A stretch of 8,308 nucleotides of DNA from Chloroflexota bacterium. GTDB lineage: Bacteria > Chloroflexota > Dehalococcoidia > Dehalococcoidales > UBA2162. Below the pieces are notes generated by a model. That model made no database searches. It had not been told where the DNA came from and saw only the letters and a list, made by a program, of their open reading frames with translations. A program made the translations under genes and the position numbers. The first letter of the stretch is position 1. Each line of letters starts with the position of its first letter. Below, piece after piece: positions 1-5,951 of the stretch. The stretch spans positions 1 to 8,308 of the forward strand of contig JACPSA010000003.1 of the NCBI GenBank assembly GCA_016193545.1. The letters are read 5' to 3'.

Positions 1-1
1 A

Positions 2-1030
2 GAGCTGGACACCAAGCACCCGGTTCTAATTGATAAATACCTGGAGGGTAAGGAGGTGGAGGTTGATGCCATCGCTGACGGAGAGGATGTTTTCATCCCG
101 GGGGTAATGGAGCATATTGAGCGGGCCGGGGTGCATAGCGGCGACTCCATGGCCGTCTATCCCGCGATAAATCTGAGCGAGCAGGAAATAGCCACTATCG
201 TCGACTATACCGTCCGAATCGGGCTGGGGCTTAAAATTAAAGGTCTGATGAACATTCAGTTCGATATTATGCCGGGCAGTGCCGGACAGGAGTCATCGGT
301 TTATGTCCTGGAAGTGAACCCGCGCTCCAGCCGTACTGTCCCGTTTATCTCCAAGGTTACCGGCGTGCCTCTGGTCAATGTTGCTACCAAGGTTATGCTC
401 GGCAAGAGTCTCAAAGAGCAGGGTTATCGCACCGGACTGAGGGAAAAGCAACCACTGGTGGGTATTAAAGCGCCGGTCTTTTCGATGTCAAAACTGGTGG
501 GAGTCGATACCTACCTTGGCCCCGAGATGAAGTCCACCGGCGAGGTCATGGGGATTGATTATACCTTTGGTGCTGCCCTGGCCAAGGTGCTGCTGGCGGC
601 GGGGTTGATGCTGCCGCCGCAAGGGGCAATACTGCTCAGTATTGCCGATAGGGATAAACCTGAAGCCTTACCGATAATCAGGAAGCTGGCAGCAGTTGGC
701 TATAAACTCTATGCAACTGAAGGCACGGCGGCCATGATTGAGGCGGCCGGGCTTCCGGTGAAGATAATAACCAAGAAGTTGAGCGAGGGGCATCCCAATG
801 TTATCGATGTCATCGACCAGGGAACGGTAGATGGCGTTATCAATACGGTTACCGGAGGCCGTATCCCGCTGAGAGACGGCTTTCAAATCCGCCGGTCGGC
901 CGCCGAGAAGCGTATCCCCTGTTTTACTTCGATGGATACGGCTCGAGTTGTCGTCGAGGCGCTGGTCAACGGCAATCAGTCTTATAATGCCCAACCTTTA
1001 CCCGACTACCGCAGCAAGGAGATGAGTTGA
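2..1030 (+). CDS. carB: Carbamoyl-phosphate synthase large chain, C-terminal part (5' end outside window)
   Basis: Large subunit of carbamoyl-phosphate synthase, which makes carbamoyl phosphate from bicarbonate, ammonia (channelled from CarA) and two ATP for pyrimidine and arginine synthesis in the cytoplasm. The frame is open from base 2, giving 342 residues; the family is about 1,070 residues, so roughly the first two thirds lie upstream. The visible part starts inside the second ATP-grasp domain (PVLIDKYLEGKEVEVDAIADG, with the ATP-grasp end motif VLEVNPRSSRTVPF near residues 102-115) and continues into the C-terminal MGS-like allosteric domain from about residue 208 (ILLSIADRDKPEALP; LYATEGTAAMIEAAG). 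The in-frame GTG at 56 is an internal valine codon and not the start. The TGA stop overlaps the pyrK start by 4 bases, so the two are translationally coupled. Identity is secure; the MGS effector response cannot be judged from sequence alone. Confidence 0.96.
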   Translation, partial: ELDTKHPVLIDKYLEGKEVEVDAIADGEDVFIPGVMEHIERAGVHSGDSMAVYPAINLSEQEIATIVDYTVRIGLGLKIKGLMNIQFDIMPGSAGQESSVYVLEVNPRSSRTVPFISKVTGVPLVNVATKVMLGKSLKEQGYRTGLREKQPLVGIKAPVFSMSKLVGVDTYLGPEMKSTGEVMGIDYTFGAALAKVLLAAGLMLPPQGAILLSIADRDKPEALPIIRKLAAVGYKLYATEGTAAMIEAAGLPVKIITKKLSEGHPNVIDVIDQGTVDGVINTVTGGRIPLRDGFQIRRSAAEKRIPCFTSMDTARVVVEALVNGNQSYNAQPLPDYRSKEMS

Positions 1031-1836
1031 AACAGGTTGTCGCCCGTGTTGTTGCTAAGGGTAAACATATACGAGGACTTTATCGTCCTCATGGGAGAAG
1101 CATAAACTTCAGTCAGACTATCATGCTCAACTGCCCGGAAATAGCTAGAGAAGCTAAGCCGGGGCAGTTTGTCATGATAAACTGCGGAGAAGGTACTGTG
1201 CTGCCACGTCCGTTCAGCATCCACCAGGTAAATGATAAAGGTGATATATCGCTATACTTTGCAGTATTAGAAGATGGCAAAGGTACAATCTGGCTATCCC
1301 AACGTCAGGTAGGTGATTTAGTGGTGATGCCTATTCCCAGGCCGATGGGTAATGGTTTTTCTATTGTGCCTGGTTCCCGCAACTTATTGTTGGTGGCTGG
1401 GGGTATGGGGATTGCCCCATTATATTTCCTGGCTCAGGAGGCTCTCAAAAAGAAATTATCGGTAACACTGCTCTATGGAACAGCAGTTAAAAATTGGTAT
1501 GTCCAAGAACATTTAGCCTCCAAGATACGAATAATTTCTGCTACAGAAGATGGCACATTCGGGTATCACGGTATGATAAGCGACCTCATACCGGAATATG
1601 TTGATTGGGCAGACCAGGTCTTTGCCTGCGGGCCGCTGCCAATGTACCGTCATATAGATGAGGGCTTTCCCCAGTTGAAAAACAAGCCGGTACAGGTTTC
1701 TCTGGAGGTAGTGATGGGCTGCGGGCGTGGCATCTGCTATGGGTGTACGGTCAAGACTAAAGATGGACTGAAGATGGTGTGCGAGGATGGGCCGGTATTC
1801 GACCTGGCGGATATTATCTGGGACGAGCTACTCTAA
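1027..1836 (+). CDS. pyrK: Dihydroorotate dehydrogenase electron-transfer subunit (PyrK, FAD/2Fe-2S)
   Basis: PyrK passes electrons from dihydroorotate dehydrogenase type 1B (PyrD) through FAD and a 2Fe-2S cluster to NAD+. The 269-residue product has the ferredoxin-reductase fold signatures in order: FAD-binding RPFS at 61-64, the nucleotide-binding glycine-rich GGMGIAP at 125-131, CGP at 201-203, and a C-terminal cluster motif with Cys232, Cys237, Cys240 and Cys252 (MGCGRGICYGC, then VCEDGPVF), which is diagnostic for PyrK. The start is TTG at 1027 inside TTGA, sharing 4 bases with the carB stop; AAGGAG at 1016-1021 lies 5 bases upstream and supports it. The ATG at 1022 in another frame hits a stop at once. 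The gene looks more AT-rich than carB, and its N-terminus (residues 1-35) is somewhat longer than I expect. No pyrD is in the window, so the partner must be elsewhere. A related sulfide dehydrogenase/NfnA-type subunit is the main alternative, but the carB linkage favours PyrK. Confidence 0.9.
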   Translation: MKQVVARVVAKGKHIRGLYRPHGRSINFSQTIMLNCPEIAREAKPGQFVMINCGEGTVLPRPFSIHQVNDKGDISLYFAVLEDGKGTIWLSQRQVGDLVVMPIPRPMGNGFSIVPGSRNLLLVAGGMGIAPLYFLAQEALKKKLSVTLLYGTAVKNWYVQEHLASKIRIISATEDGTFGYHGMISDLIPEYVDWADQVFACGPLPMYRHIDEGFPQLKNKPVQVSLEVVMGCGRGICYGCTVKTKDGLKMVCEDGPVFDLADIIWDELL

Positions 1837-2268
1837 GTAGCCCCCTGAGACATAATCGTTGAGAAAGCGCACCTGCGCTTTGGACTCCTCTAGCTCTGTC
1901 TCAATTATATCACGGATTGAGATTATGCCCTCCAGCTTGGCTCCAGCCATTATCGGTAGATGCCTGATGTGTTTCTGAGTCATGATACTCATGACATAGT
2001 CCAGGTCATCTTCAGGTACGCCGATGATTACATTTTTGGTCATGACATCTTTGACCCGGGTGCTGCCCAGCGCGCTACTGCGCTGAGAGCATTCCTTGAG
2101 CAGGTCTCTTTCCGAGACGATTCCCAGGATTGTGCCCTTAGCATCACACACCGGCAGCGCTCCGATATTATGCTCGACTAATTTCCGCATGGCTGTCTGG
2201 ACGGTTTCATTCGGCCCGATGGTGATGACGATATTGTCTTTGGCTTTTAAAAGGTCTTTCACTTTCAT
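1828..2268 (-). CDS. Tandem CBS-domain protein
   Basis: A 146-residue stand-alone CBS-pair protein of unknown target. CBS pairs usually bind adenine nucleotides or related ligands and act as energy or ionic sensors. CBS1 spans about residues 12-57 (TIGPNETVQTAMRKLVEHNIGALPV, ending GIVSERD at 49-55) and CBS2 about 79-123 (VPEDDLDYVMSIMTQKHIRHLPI, ending GIISIRD at 114-120); an acidic helix and GGYLE tail follow. I chose ATG at 2268 because MKVKDLL is the usual beginning of such proteins, a GAGAG-type purine stretch lies upstream, and the predicted promoter at 2337-2365 would start transcription near 2330, leaving no room for a ribosome site before the longer GTG start at 2325 (165 residues). 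Its stop lies 9 bases inside the 3' end of pyrK, so the two genes converge and overlap. It is divergent from the YjbQ gene. The function cannot be assigned further. Confidence 0.88.
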   Translation of the reverse strand: MKVKDLLKAKDNIVITIGPNETVQTAMRKLVEHNIGALPVCDAKGTILGIVSERDLLKECSQRSSALGSTRVKDVMTKNVIIGVPEDDLDYVMSIMTQKHIRHLPIMAGAKLEGIISIRDIIETELEESKAQVRFLNDYVSGGYLE

Positions 2269-2336
2269 ACCGGTTCTCTCATTTGAACTCGCCACCGCTA
2301 TTATCGTATTATTCGGTGTTTTCACTGGTAGGACAG

Positions 2337-2365
2337 AGTTTATCTGTGATTAGACGATTTGTCAA
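2337..2365 (-). promoter_or_regulatory. Housekeeping-type promoter for the CBS gene
   Basis: On the minus strand there is an exact TTGACA (2365-2360), a 17-base spacer and TAAACT (2342-2337, 4 of 6 matches to TATAAT). Transcription would start near 2330, giving a leader of about 62 bases before the ATG at 2268. The same TTGACA-17-TAAACT combination occurs before the phosphate operon at 3076-3104. Confidence 0.7.
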
Positions 2366-2399
2366 TACGTTTGCTGCCTTGCCGAAGAAATAGTTATCT

Positions 2400-2428
2400 T
2401 TATTAGGTCGCTTCCTTTCCTCTATAAT
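2400..2428 (+). promoter_or_regulatory. Possible promoter for the YjbQ gene
   Basis: A perfect TATAAT lies at 2423-2428, 44 bases before the ATG at 2473. The matching -35 position (2400-2405, TTATTA) is poor and there is no TG extension, so this rests mainly on the -10 box and its placement. It lies in the short divergent gap between the CBS and YjbQ genes, outside the CBS promoter. Confidence 0.45.
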
Positions 2429-2472
2429 TACTGTAATATGATTAGCCTAAACGGGAGGTAGTGTTATTTATT

Positions 2473-2889
2473 ATGGTAATTACCGGGAAGATTAGTCTTC
2501 AGACTAAAGGCCACTGCGATATTATCGATATTACTTCTCAGGTGGAGCAAGAGGTCGCCGGGGCAAAGATAAATAGTGGTACGGTTACAGTGTTTGTTAC
2601 CGGTTCGACCGCCGGGGTGACTACTATTGAGTTCGAGCCTGGTTTACTATCTGACTTTAAAGCTATGTGGGAGCGGAATGTTCCTCAGAATGTTCCCTAT
2701 GACCATGACCGCCGCTGGGGTGATGGTAATGGCTACTCACATGTACGCGCCGCGCTCCTCGGTGCCTCGTTAGTCGTTCCTTTCAATGACAAAAAGTTAG
2801 CTCTGGGTACCTGGCAACAAATCGTACTGGTTGATTTCGACAATAGGCCGCGGTCGAGACAGATTATCGTGCAGATTATGGGCGAGTAG
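2473..2889 (+). CDS. yjbQ: YjbQ/UPF0047 family protein (secondary thiamine-phosphate synthase enzyme family)
   Basis: A 138-residue single-domain protein of the UPF0047/YjbQ family. Members form compact trimers; E. coli YjbQ has been reported to have weak thiamine-phosphate synthase activity, and the true role remains uncertain. Family signatures are present: DIIDIT at 16-21, VTVFVTGSTAGVTTIE at 38-53, the His-containing GDGNGYSHVRAALLG at 83-97, and LGTWQQIVLVDFDNRPR at 111-127; length is typical. The start is uncertain. GTG at 2461 would add four residues but sits only 2 bases after GGGAGG (2453-2458); ATG at 2473 matches the usual family N-terminus (MVITGKISLQTKG) but is 14 bases away from that site. 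I prefer the ATG on homology. It appears to be a single-gene unit, divergent from the CBS gene, with an inverted-repeat element beyond its stop. Confidence 0.88.
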   Translation: MVITGKISLQTKGHCDIIDITSQVEQEVAGAKINSGTVTVFVTGSTAGVTTIEFEPGLLSDFKAMWERNVPQNVPYDHDRRWGDGNGYSHVRAALLGASLVVPFNDKKLALGTWQQIVLVDFDNRPRSRQIIVQIMGE

Positions 2890-2926
2890 CATAGAGACCT
2901 TACTCTCTGTCTGGTGATAGCTGGGC

Positions 2927-3042
2927 TTGTATCAGTGTTGTTTTTAAGTCTTTTTGTCATTCGCAAGTAGGAATCCAGAAATCATGCCTAATTATATCAA
3001 CCTGGATTCCCGTTTTCACGGGAATGACGACTTTTGATACAA
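2927..3042. repeat. Nested inverted-repeat element (MITE- or REP-like), about 116 bases
   Basis: Outer arms TTGTATCA (2927-2934) and TGATACAA (3035-3042) are exact inverted repeats. Inside them GTCATT (2956-2961) pairs with AATGAC (3023-3028), and GAATCCAG (2971-2978) minus one base pairs with CTGGATTC (3002-3009). The inner core has the form GTCATTCC...GGAATCCAG / CTGGATTCC...GGAATGAC seen in dispersed intergenic repeats of many bacteria. There is no open reading frame, so any mobility would depend on a protein elsewhere. The left half is more degraded than the right. Copy number cannot be judged from this window. Confidence 0.6.
3006..3025. repeat. dRS3-like hairpin (ATTCCC-N8-GGGAAT)
   Basis: ATTCCCGT (3006-3013) and ACGGGAAT (3018-3025) form a perfect 8-base stem around a TTTC loop. 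The pattern ATTCCC, 8 bases, GGGAAT matches the consensus of the neisserial dRS3 repeat, a motif also found in unrelated bacteria. It is nested in the larger element. Read on the plus strand it could weakly slow transcription leaving the YjbQ gene, but it lacks a proper T-tract. Confidence 0.6.
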
Positions 3043-3075
3043 AGCTGTGATAGCTTAAACATGAGCCGATTAAGC
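3042..3075. promoter_or_regulatory. Inverted AGCTT/TTAAGC motifs upstream of the phosphate promoter
   Basis: Two small inverted repeats abut the -35 box at 3076: AAGCT (3042-3046) with AGCTT (3052-3056), and GCTTAA (3053-3058) with TTAAGC (3070-3075). They share the GCTT core and are placed where an activator or repressor would bind. They partly adjoin the outer arm of the repeat element. No known phosphate-regulon box is recognised, so this is a candidate operator only. Confidence 0.3.
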
Positions 3076-3104
3076 TTGACAATTATCCTTGTCTCATCTA
3101 AACT
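3076..3104 (+). promoter_or_regulatory. Housekeeping-type promoter for the phosphate-transport operon
   Basis: Exact TTGACA at 3076-3081, a 17-base spacer, and TAAACT at 3099-3104. Transcription would begin near 3111, giving a leader of about 82 bases before the GTG at 3193. GGGG (3109-3112) and CCCC (3120-3123) at the predicted start could fold into a small hairpin. Confidence 0.7.
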
Positions 3105-3192
3105 AGCTGGGGTTAAAGTCCCCCGTCGCATTCTAAAATTTCTGGTCTTCATAGGGTTTTAGCGTGTCTTTGGCGATGAAGGAGGCTTAGCG

Positions 3193-3822
3193 GTGTTCAG
3201 ATTGCCTTTTGTTCCACGGGAAGAGAAGTTTTTCGAGCTTTTTGAGGGGAGCGCCCGCAATATGGTAAAAGCTGCTCAAAGATTAAAAGAGTTAGTTGAT
3301 AATTGGGATAGTGTCGAGGCACGGGTAGGCGAGATAACCGAGCTAGAGCATGAGGGGGACTCGATTACTCACCAGATTATGGAGCGGTTAAATCGCACCT
3401 TTGTTACCCCGCTTGACCGGGAGGATATCGTCCTGCTGGCCCATTCGCTGGACGATGTGACCGATTTTATTCACGCTGCCGCTGATGCCATGCTTTTATA
3501 TAAAGTAGACCGGCCTGACCAGAGAGCTAAGGAACTGGCTGATATCATCGTCAAGTCGGCATCTGAGATCCAGGCGGCGATACCTCAATTGCAGCATCAT
3601 GCTGAGTTGAAGCAGATTCTGGAGCGGTGCGTCGAGATTAACCGGTTGGAGAATATGGCCGACCGGGTGTTCCGTTCCTCTATAGCCGAGCTATTCGATG
3701 ATACTACCGATATTCCTAAGATTATCAAGTGGCGTGAAATTTATGAGCATATGGAGACCGCTACTGATAGGTGTGAGGATGTGGCTAATGTGCTGGAAGG
3801 AGTAGCCCTCAAGCATGCCTGA
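3193..3822 (+). CDS. DUF47 / PhoU-like phosphate transport accessory protein
   Basis: A 209-residue all-helical cytoplasmic protein of the DUF47 (PhoU_div) family, usually encoded next to PiT permeases and thought to modulate their phosphate uptake. Two repeats of the PhoU-type acidic metal-binding motif are visible: ELEHEGD at 50-56 with LDREDI at 74-79 in the first half, and RLENMAD at 151-157 with HMETATDRCEDVAN at 186-199 in the second. Length is typical. The start is GTG at 3193: AAGGAGG at 3179-3185 lies 7 bases upstream, an excellent ribosome site. Its last 8 bases overlap the permease start, so the two are co-translated. It is preceded by a strong promoter at 3076-3104. PhoU of the Pst system is less likely because the neighbour is PiT. 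Confidence 0.93.
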   Translation: MFRLPFVPREEKFFELFEGSARNMVKAAQRLKELVDNWDSVEARVGEITELEHEGDSITHQIMERLNRTFVTPLDREDIVLLAHSLDDVTDFIHAAADAMLLYKVDRPDQRAKELADIIVKSASEIQAAIPQLQHHAELKQILERCVEINRLENMADRVFRSSIAELFDDTTDIPKIIKWREIYEHMETATDRCEDVANVLEGVALKHA

Positions 3823-4810
3823 TGGCGGTTTCCTCCTGGTAGTCGTTTTGCTACTGGTGCTGGCGGCCGAGTTTGTCAATGGTCTGACAGACGCGCCCAA
3901 TGCCATTGCTACCGTAGTTTCGACACGCGTTCTTTCTCCCTCTGTGGCAGTAGTTATGGCTGCCGTTCTCAATATCGTCGGTGCTCTGGTAACTGGCACA
4001 GCGGTGGCGGCTACCATTGGCAAAGGTATTGTGAGCCCGGAGGTAATCGGGTTACATACCGTAGGGGCAGCGATGATTGCCATCGTTGTCTGGAGCACCC
4101 TGACCTGGCGTTTTGGTATTCCTACCAGTGAAAGCCATGCCCTGGTGGCTGGACTGGCTGGAGCCGGACTGGCGACAGCTGGTCCTTCTGTTCTGCTCTG
4201 GGAAGGATGGCGTAAAGTCCTGATGGGTCTGGGTATATCTACTTTTTTCGGGTTCCTTCTCGGGTTTGTCCTTATGGTTATTATTTACCGCGTGTTTTAC
4301 CGTGTCAGTCCGGCTTCCATCAGAAAAATCTTTGGTCGGCTTCAAATCCTATCGGCTGCCTTTATGGCCTTTAGCCATGGGAGCAACGATGGTCAGAAAT
4401 TTATGGGGGCTTTCGCACTGGCTTTGTTCCTAGGAGGAGTATTGCCTCAATTCTCCGTACCGTTATGGGTTATTCTTCTCTGCGGACTGGTCATGGGTAT
4501 AGGTACTATGGTGGGAGGATGGCGTATTGTTAAGACCATGGGCTTTCGACTCACTCATCTTGAACCGGTACACGGCTTCGTTGCCGAAAGCTCAGCCGGC
4601 TTGGCAATAACTCTAGCTTCTTTTCTGGGGATACCGTTGAGTACCACTCATACCATTAATACGGCGATTATGGGCGTGGGGGCTACCCGGCGGCTTTCAG
4701 CAGTACGATGGGGAGTGGCCAACAATATTGTCGGAGCCTGGATACTAACCTTCCCTGTTTGTGGCGGACTGGGTTATTTGTTTGCTTGGTTACTTAAACT
4801 GGTATTTTGA
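3815..4810 (+). CDS. pit: PiT family inorganic phosphate permease
   Basis: A 331-residue polytopic membrane protein that imports inorganic phosphate with a cation (H+ or Na+; not decidable here). The two inverted PiT signature repeats are seen: NGLTDAPNAIATVVSTR at 22-38 and FSHGSNDGQKFMG at 186-198, along with the paired motifs GIPTSESHALVAG (101-113) and GIPLSTTHTINTAIMGVG (272-289). About ten hydrophobic segments occur, with a short hydrophilic centre near 163-176; this is the compact form without a long cytoplasmic loop. The ATG at 3815 overlaps the DUF47 gene by 8 bases; AAGGAG at 3797-3802 is 12 bases upstream. The stop is 1 base from the convergent gmk stop, so no separate terminator fits between them. 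The first motif has Thr where many members have Asn or His before the Asp. Confidence 0.95.
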   Translation: MPDGGFLLVVVLLLVLAAEFVNGLTDAPNAIATVVSTRVLSPSVAVVMAAVLNIVGALVTGTAVAATIGKGIVSPEVIGLHTVGAAMIAIVVWSTLTWRFGIPTSESHALVAGLAGAGLATAGPSVLLWEGWRKVLMGLGISTFFGFLLGFVLMVIIYRVFYRVSPASIRKIFGRLQILSAAFMAFSHGSNDGQKFMGAFALALFLGGVLPQFSVPLWVILLCGLVMGIGTMVGGWRIVKTMGFRLTHLEPVHGFVAESSAGLAITLASFLGIPLSTTHTINTAIMGVGATRRLSAVRWGVANNIVGAWILTFPVCGGLGYLFAWLLKLVF

Positions 4811-4811
4811 C

Positions 4812-5450
4812 CTATAATGTGATTTTCCGAGGGGTTACCCGGCATTTTTCAGCAGTAATAATGGCTTTAATTGTCGCTACCGCCTGCTCAATTTCATCCC
4901 ACCGGTTGGTCACAGAATAGTCGAATAAAGGCAGCTGTTTTATTTCTTCTTCGGCCGCCTTCAGGCGCAATGCCAGCTCGGAGGGGGACTCGGTATGGCG
5001 TTGCTTGAGTCGGGTAAGCAGCTCATCTTTGGATGGCGGCATGAGAAAGATAAATATGCCTTCAGGCAGGATTTTCTTAATACTAGCCGCTCCCTGGATG
5101 TCAACCTTGACCATTATGTCCTGCCCTTTGGCCAGTGCTTTCCTGACTGGTTCCTTGGGTACTCCGTACCAGTTGCCATAGACATTTGCCCACTCCAGTA
5201 GTTCCTCTTTTTTAATCATCTGCTGGAAGCTCTCTATTGAGACGAAGTGGTAATCGATGCCGTTTTTCTCGTTAGGTCGTTGGGGTCGTGTGGTGGTAGT
5301 GGTTATATAATTAAGCGGATATCCTGATTCCTTCAACTTAGCTAAGACGGCATCCTTACCTGCGCCTGAAGAACCGGAGAGCACTATGAATAATGGTCTT
5401 GAGGTTAAGTCTGATGATGGCAGACTTCTGTCAGTCGTTTTCTTCATCAT
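4812..5450 (-). CDS. gmk: Guanylate kinase
   Basis: Phosphorylates GMP to GDP with ATP in the cytoplasm, required for GTP and dGTP supply. The 212-residue protein shows the P-loop GSSGAGKD at 26-33, the GMP-binding TTRPQRPNEKNGIDYHF at 53-69, the YGNWYGVPK segment at 91-99 and VDIQGAASIKK at 116-126. The lid region contains the arginine-rich RLKQRHTESPSELALRL (147-163). The usual VxND near the C-terminus is TNRWDE (181-186) here, a variation outside the catalytic loops. A 17-residue polar N-terminal extension precedes the core. ATG codons at 5450 and 5447 are adjacent; AGGGCGAG just upstream is a modest ribosome site, and the start lies 20 bases inside the remA 3' end, pointing to coupling. 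rpoZ, often next in this operon, is absent; the convergent PiT gene follows instead. Confidence 0.95.
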   Translation of the reverse strand: MMKKTTDRSLPSSDLTSRPLFIVLSGSSGAGKDAVLAKLKESGYPLNYITTTTTRPQRPNEKNGIDYHFVSIESFQQMIKKEELLEWANVYGNWYGVPKEPVRKALAKGQDIMVKVDIQGAASIKKILPEGIFIFLMPPSKDELLTRLKQRHTESPSELALRLKAAEEEIKQLPLFDYSVTNRWDEIEQAVATIKAIITAEKCRVTPRKITL

Positions 5451-5742
5451 CTCGCCCTATCTTCAGCACAGAACCTCCTCGTTCTGAAAAGCCGTCAGTT
5501 TGGCCTGCCTGAAGCCTGCCGGCAATAGTTTCCGGAGTGAGGGCAGCCAAAATAGTGTGCCCGCTATCGGTTATGATGACAGCCTTGGTTTTTCGGCCAT
5601 TGGTCATATCAACTAACAGTCCTTTGTTGCGTGCCTCCTGGATAGTGCGTTTGGTCGGTGCCGAGTTCGGGGAACCGATGGCAATGACCCTATTCATGAT
5701 AACTATGTTATTAAATCCGATGTGAACCAGTTCCAGATTCAT
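5431..5742 (-). CDS. remA: RemA family DNA-binding regulator (DUF370)
   Basis: A 103-residue homologue of RemA, the Bacillus subtilis regulator that activates matrix and osmoprotectant genes; it binds DNA as a ring-shaped oligomer. The conserved core covers residues 1-77 (MNLELVHIGF; MNRVIAIGSPNSAPTKRTIQEAR; LLVDMTNGRKTKAVI; ALTPETIAGRL). Arg18 and Pro29, the positions of known loss-of-function changes in B. subtilis RemA, are both present, as is the NGRKTK basic patch at 48-53. A tail of about 25 residues (from QAGQTDGF to DDEEND), acidic at its end, follows the core; it is not part of the short B. subtilis form as I know it. ATG at 5742 is chosen because GAGGTG lies 6 bases before it; the GTG at 5751 is part of that ribosome site. 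It forms an operon with gmk, as in B. subtilis. In Dehalococcoidia its targets are unknown to me. Confidence 0.92.
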   Translation of the reverse strand: MNLELVHIGFNNIVIMNRVIAIGSPNSAPTKRTIQEARNKGLLVDMTNGRKTKAVIITDSGHTILAALTPETIAGRLQAGQTDGFSERGGSVLKIGRDDEEND

Positions 5743-5767
5743 TATTATCACCTCGGTGGATTACTTT

Positions 5768-5791
5768 AGATTAGTCTTTTATGGCTAATCT
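5768..5791 (-). promoter_or_regulatory. Inverted repeat in the remA leader
   Basis: AGATTAG (5768-5774) and CTAATCT (5785-5791) are exact 7-base inverted repeats with a 10-base spacer, ending 26 bases before the remA ATG. This could be an RNA hairpin in the leader or a dimer binding site, conceivably for RemA autoregulation. There is no T-tract to make it a terminator. Confidence 0.35.
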
Positions 5792-5892
5792 TTATCTATT
5801 CGAACATCCTGATGGATGAGACTAATGCTGACAGGCTGCACTCAATAATTAATGCTACATAACGGACCTCCTGGAATTATCGTTTTGGGGAA

Positions 5893-5913
5893 ATGGGATT
5901 ATTGCCATCCCAT
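5893..5913. promoter_or_regulatory. Perfect 7-base inverted repeat ATGGGAT/ATCCCAT
   Basis: ATGGGAT (5893-5899) and ATCCCAT (5907-5913) flank a 7-base spacer. The arms lie about one helical turn and a half apart (14 bases centre to centre), typical of a dimeric repressor site. The right arm overlaps a TTGCCA (5902-5907) that could serve as a -35 box toward msrP. No regulator is identified. Confidence 0.35.
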
Positions 5914-5922
5914 ACGCCCTAT

Positions 5923-5951
5923 ATCTTATACCCCCGATGTTAATTAGGCAA
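5923..5951 (-). promoter_or_regulatory. Weak candidate promoter for remA-gmk
   Basis: On the minus strand TTGCCT (5951-5946, 4 of 6 matches), a 17-base spacer and TAAGAT (5928-5923, 4 of 6). It would give a leader of roughly 175 bases containing both inverted repeats at 5893-5913 and 5768-5791. Support is only consensus matching in an AT-rich gap. Confidence 0.3.

Noticed and set aside
668..994. Antisense open frame of 108 codons inside carB
   Set aside because: It is a shadow of a strongly conserved coding region and its translation resembles no family.
2269..2325. Longer GTG start for the CBS protein (19 extra residues)
   Set aside because: No ribosome site precedes it, and the predicted promoter places the transcript start only about 5 bases upstream; the ATG at 2268 fits the family N-terminus.
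2096..2353. Plus-strand open frame of 85 codons over the CBS gene
   Set aside because: It lies opposite well-conserved CBS motifs and has no ribosome site or recognisable product.
2893..2908. AGAGA/TCTCT pairing as a terminator for the YjbQ gene
   Set aside because: The stem is only five bases long and has no T-tract after it.
2890..3041. CRISPR array or tRNA in the gap after the YjbQ gene
   Set aside because: Repeats are inverted rather than regularly spaced direct copies, and no cloverleaf or T-loop sequence is seen.
3691..4098. Antisense open frame of 135 codons across DUF47 and PiT
   Set aside because: Its Thr/Ala/Pro-rich translation is the usual reverse shadow of membrane-protein codons; both sense genes are certain.
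5743..5751. GTG start for RemA three codons upstream
   Set aside because: That GTG is part of the GAGGTG ribosome site for the ATG at 5742, which is the family start.
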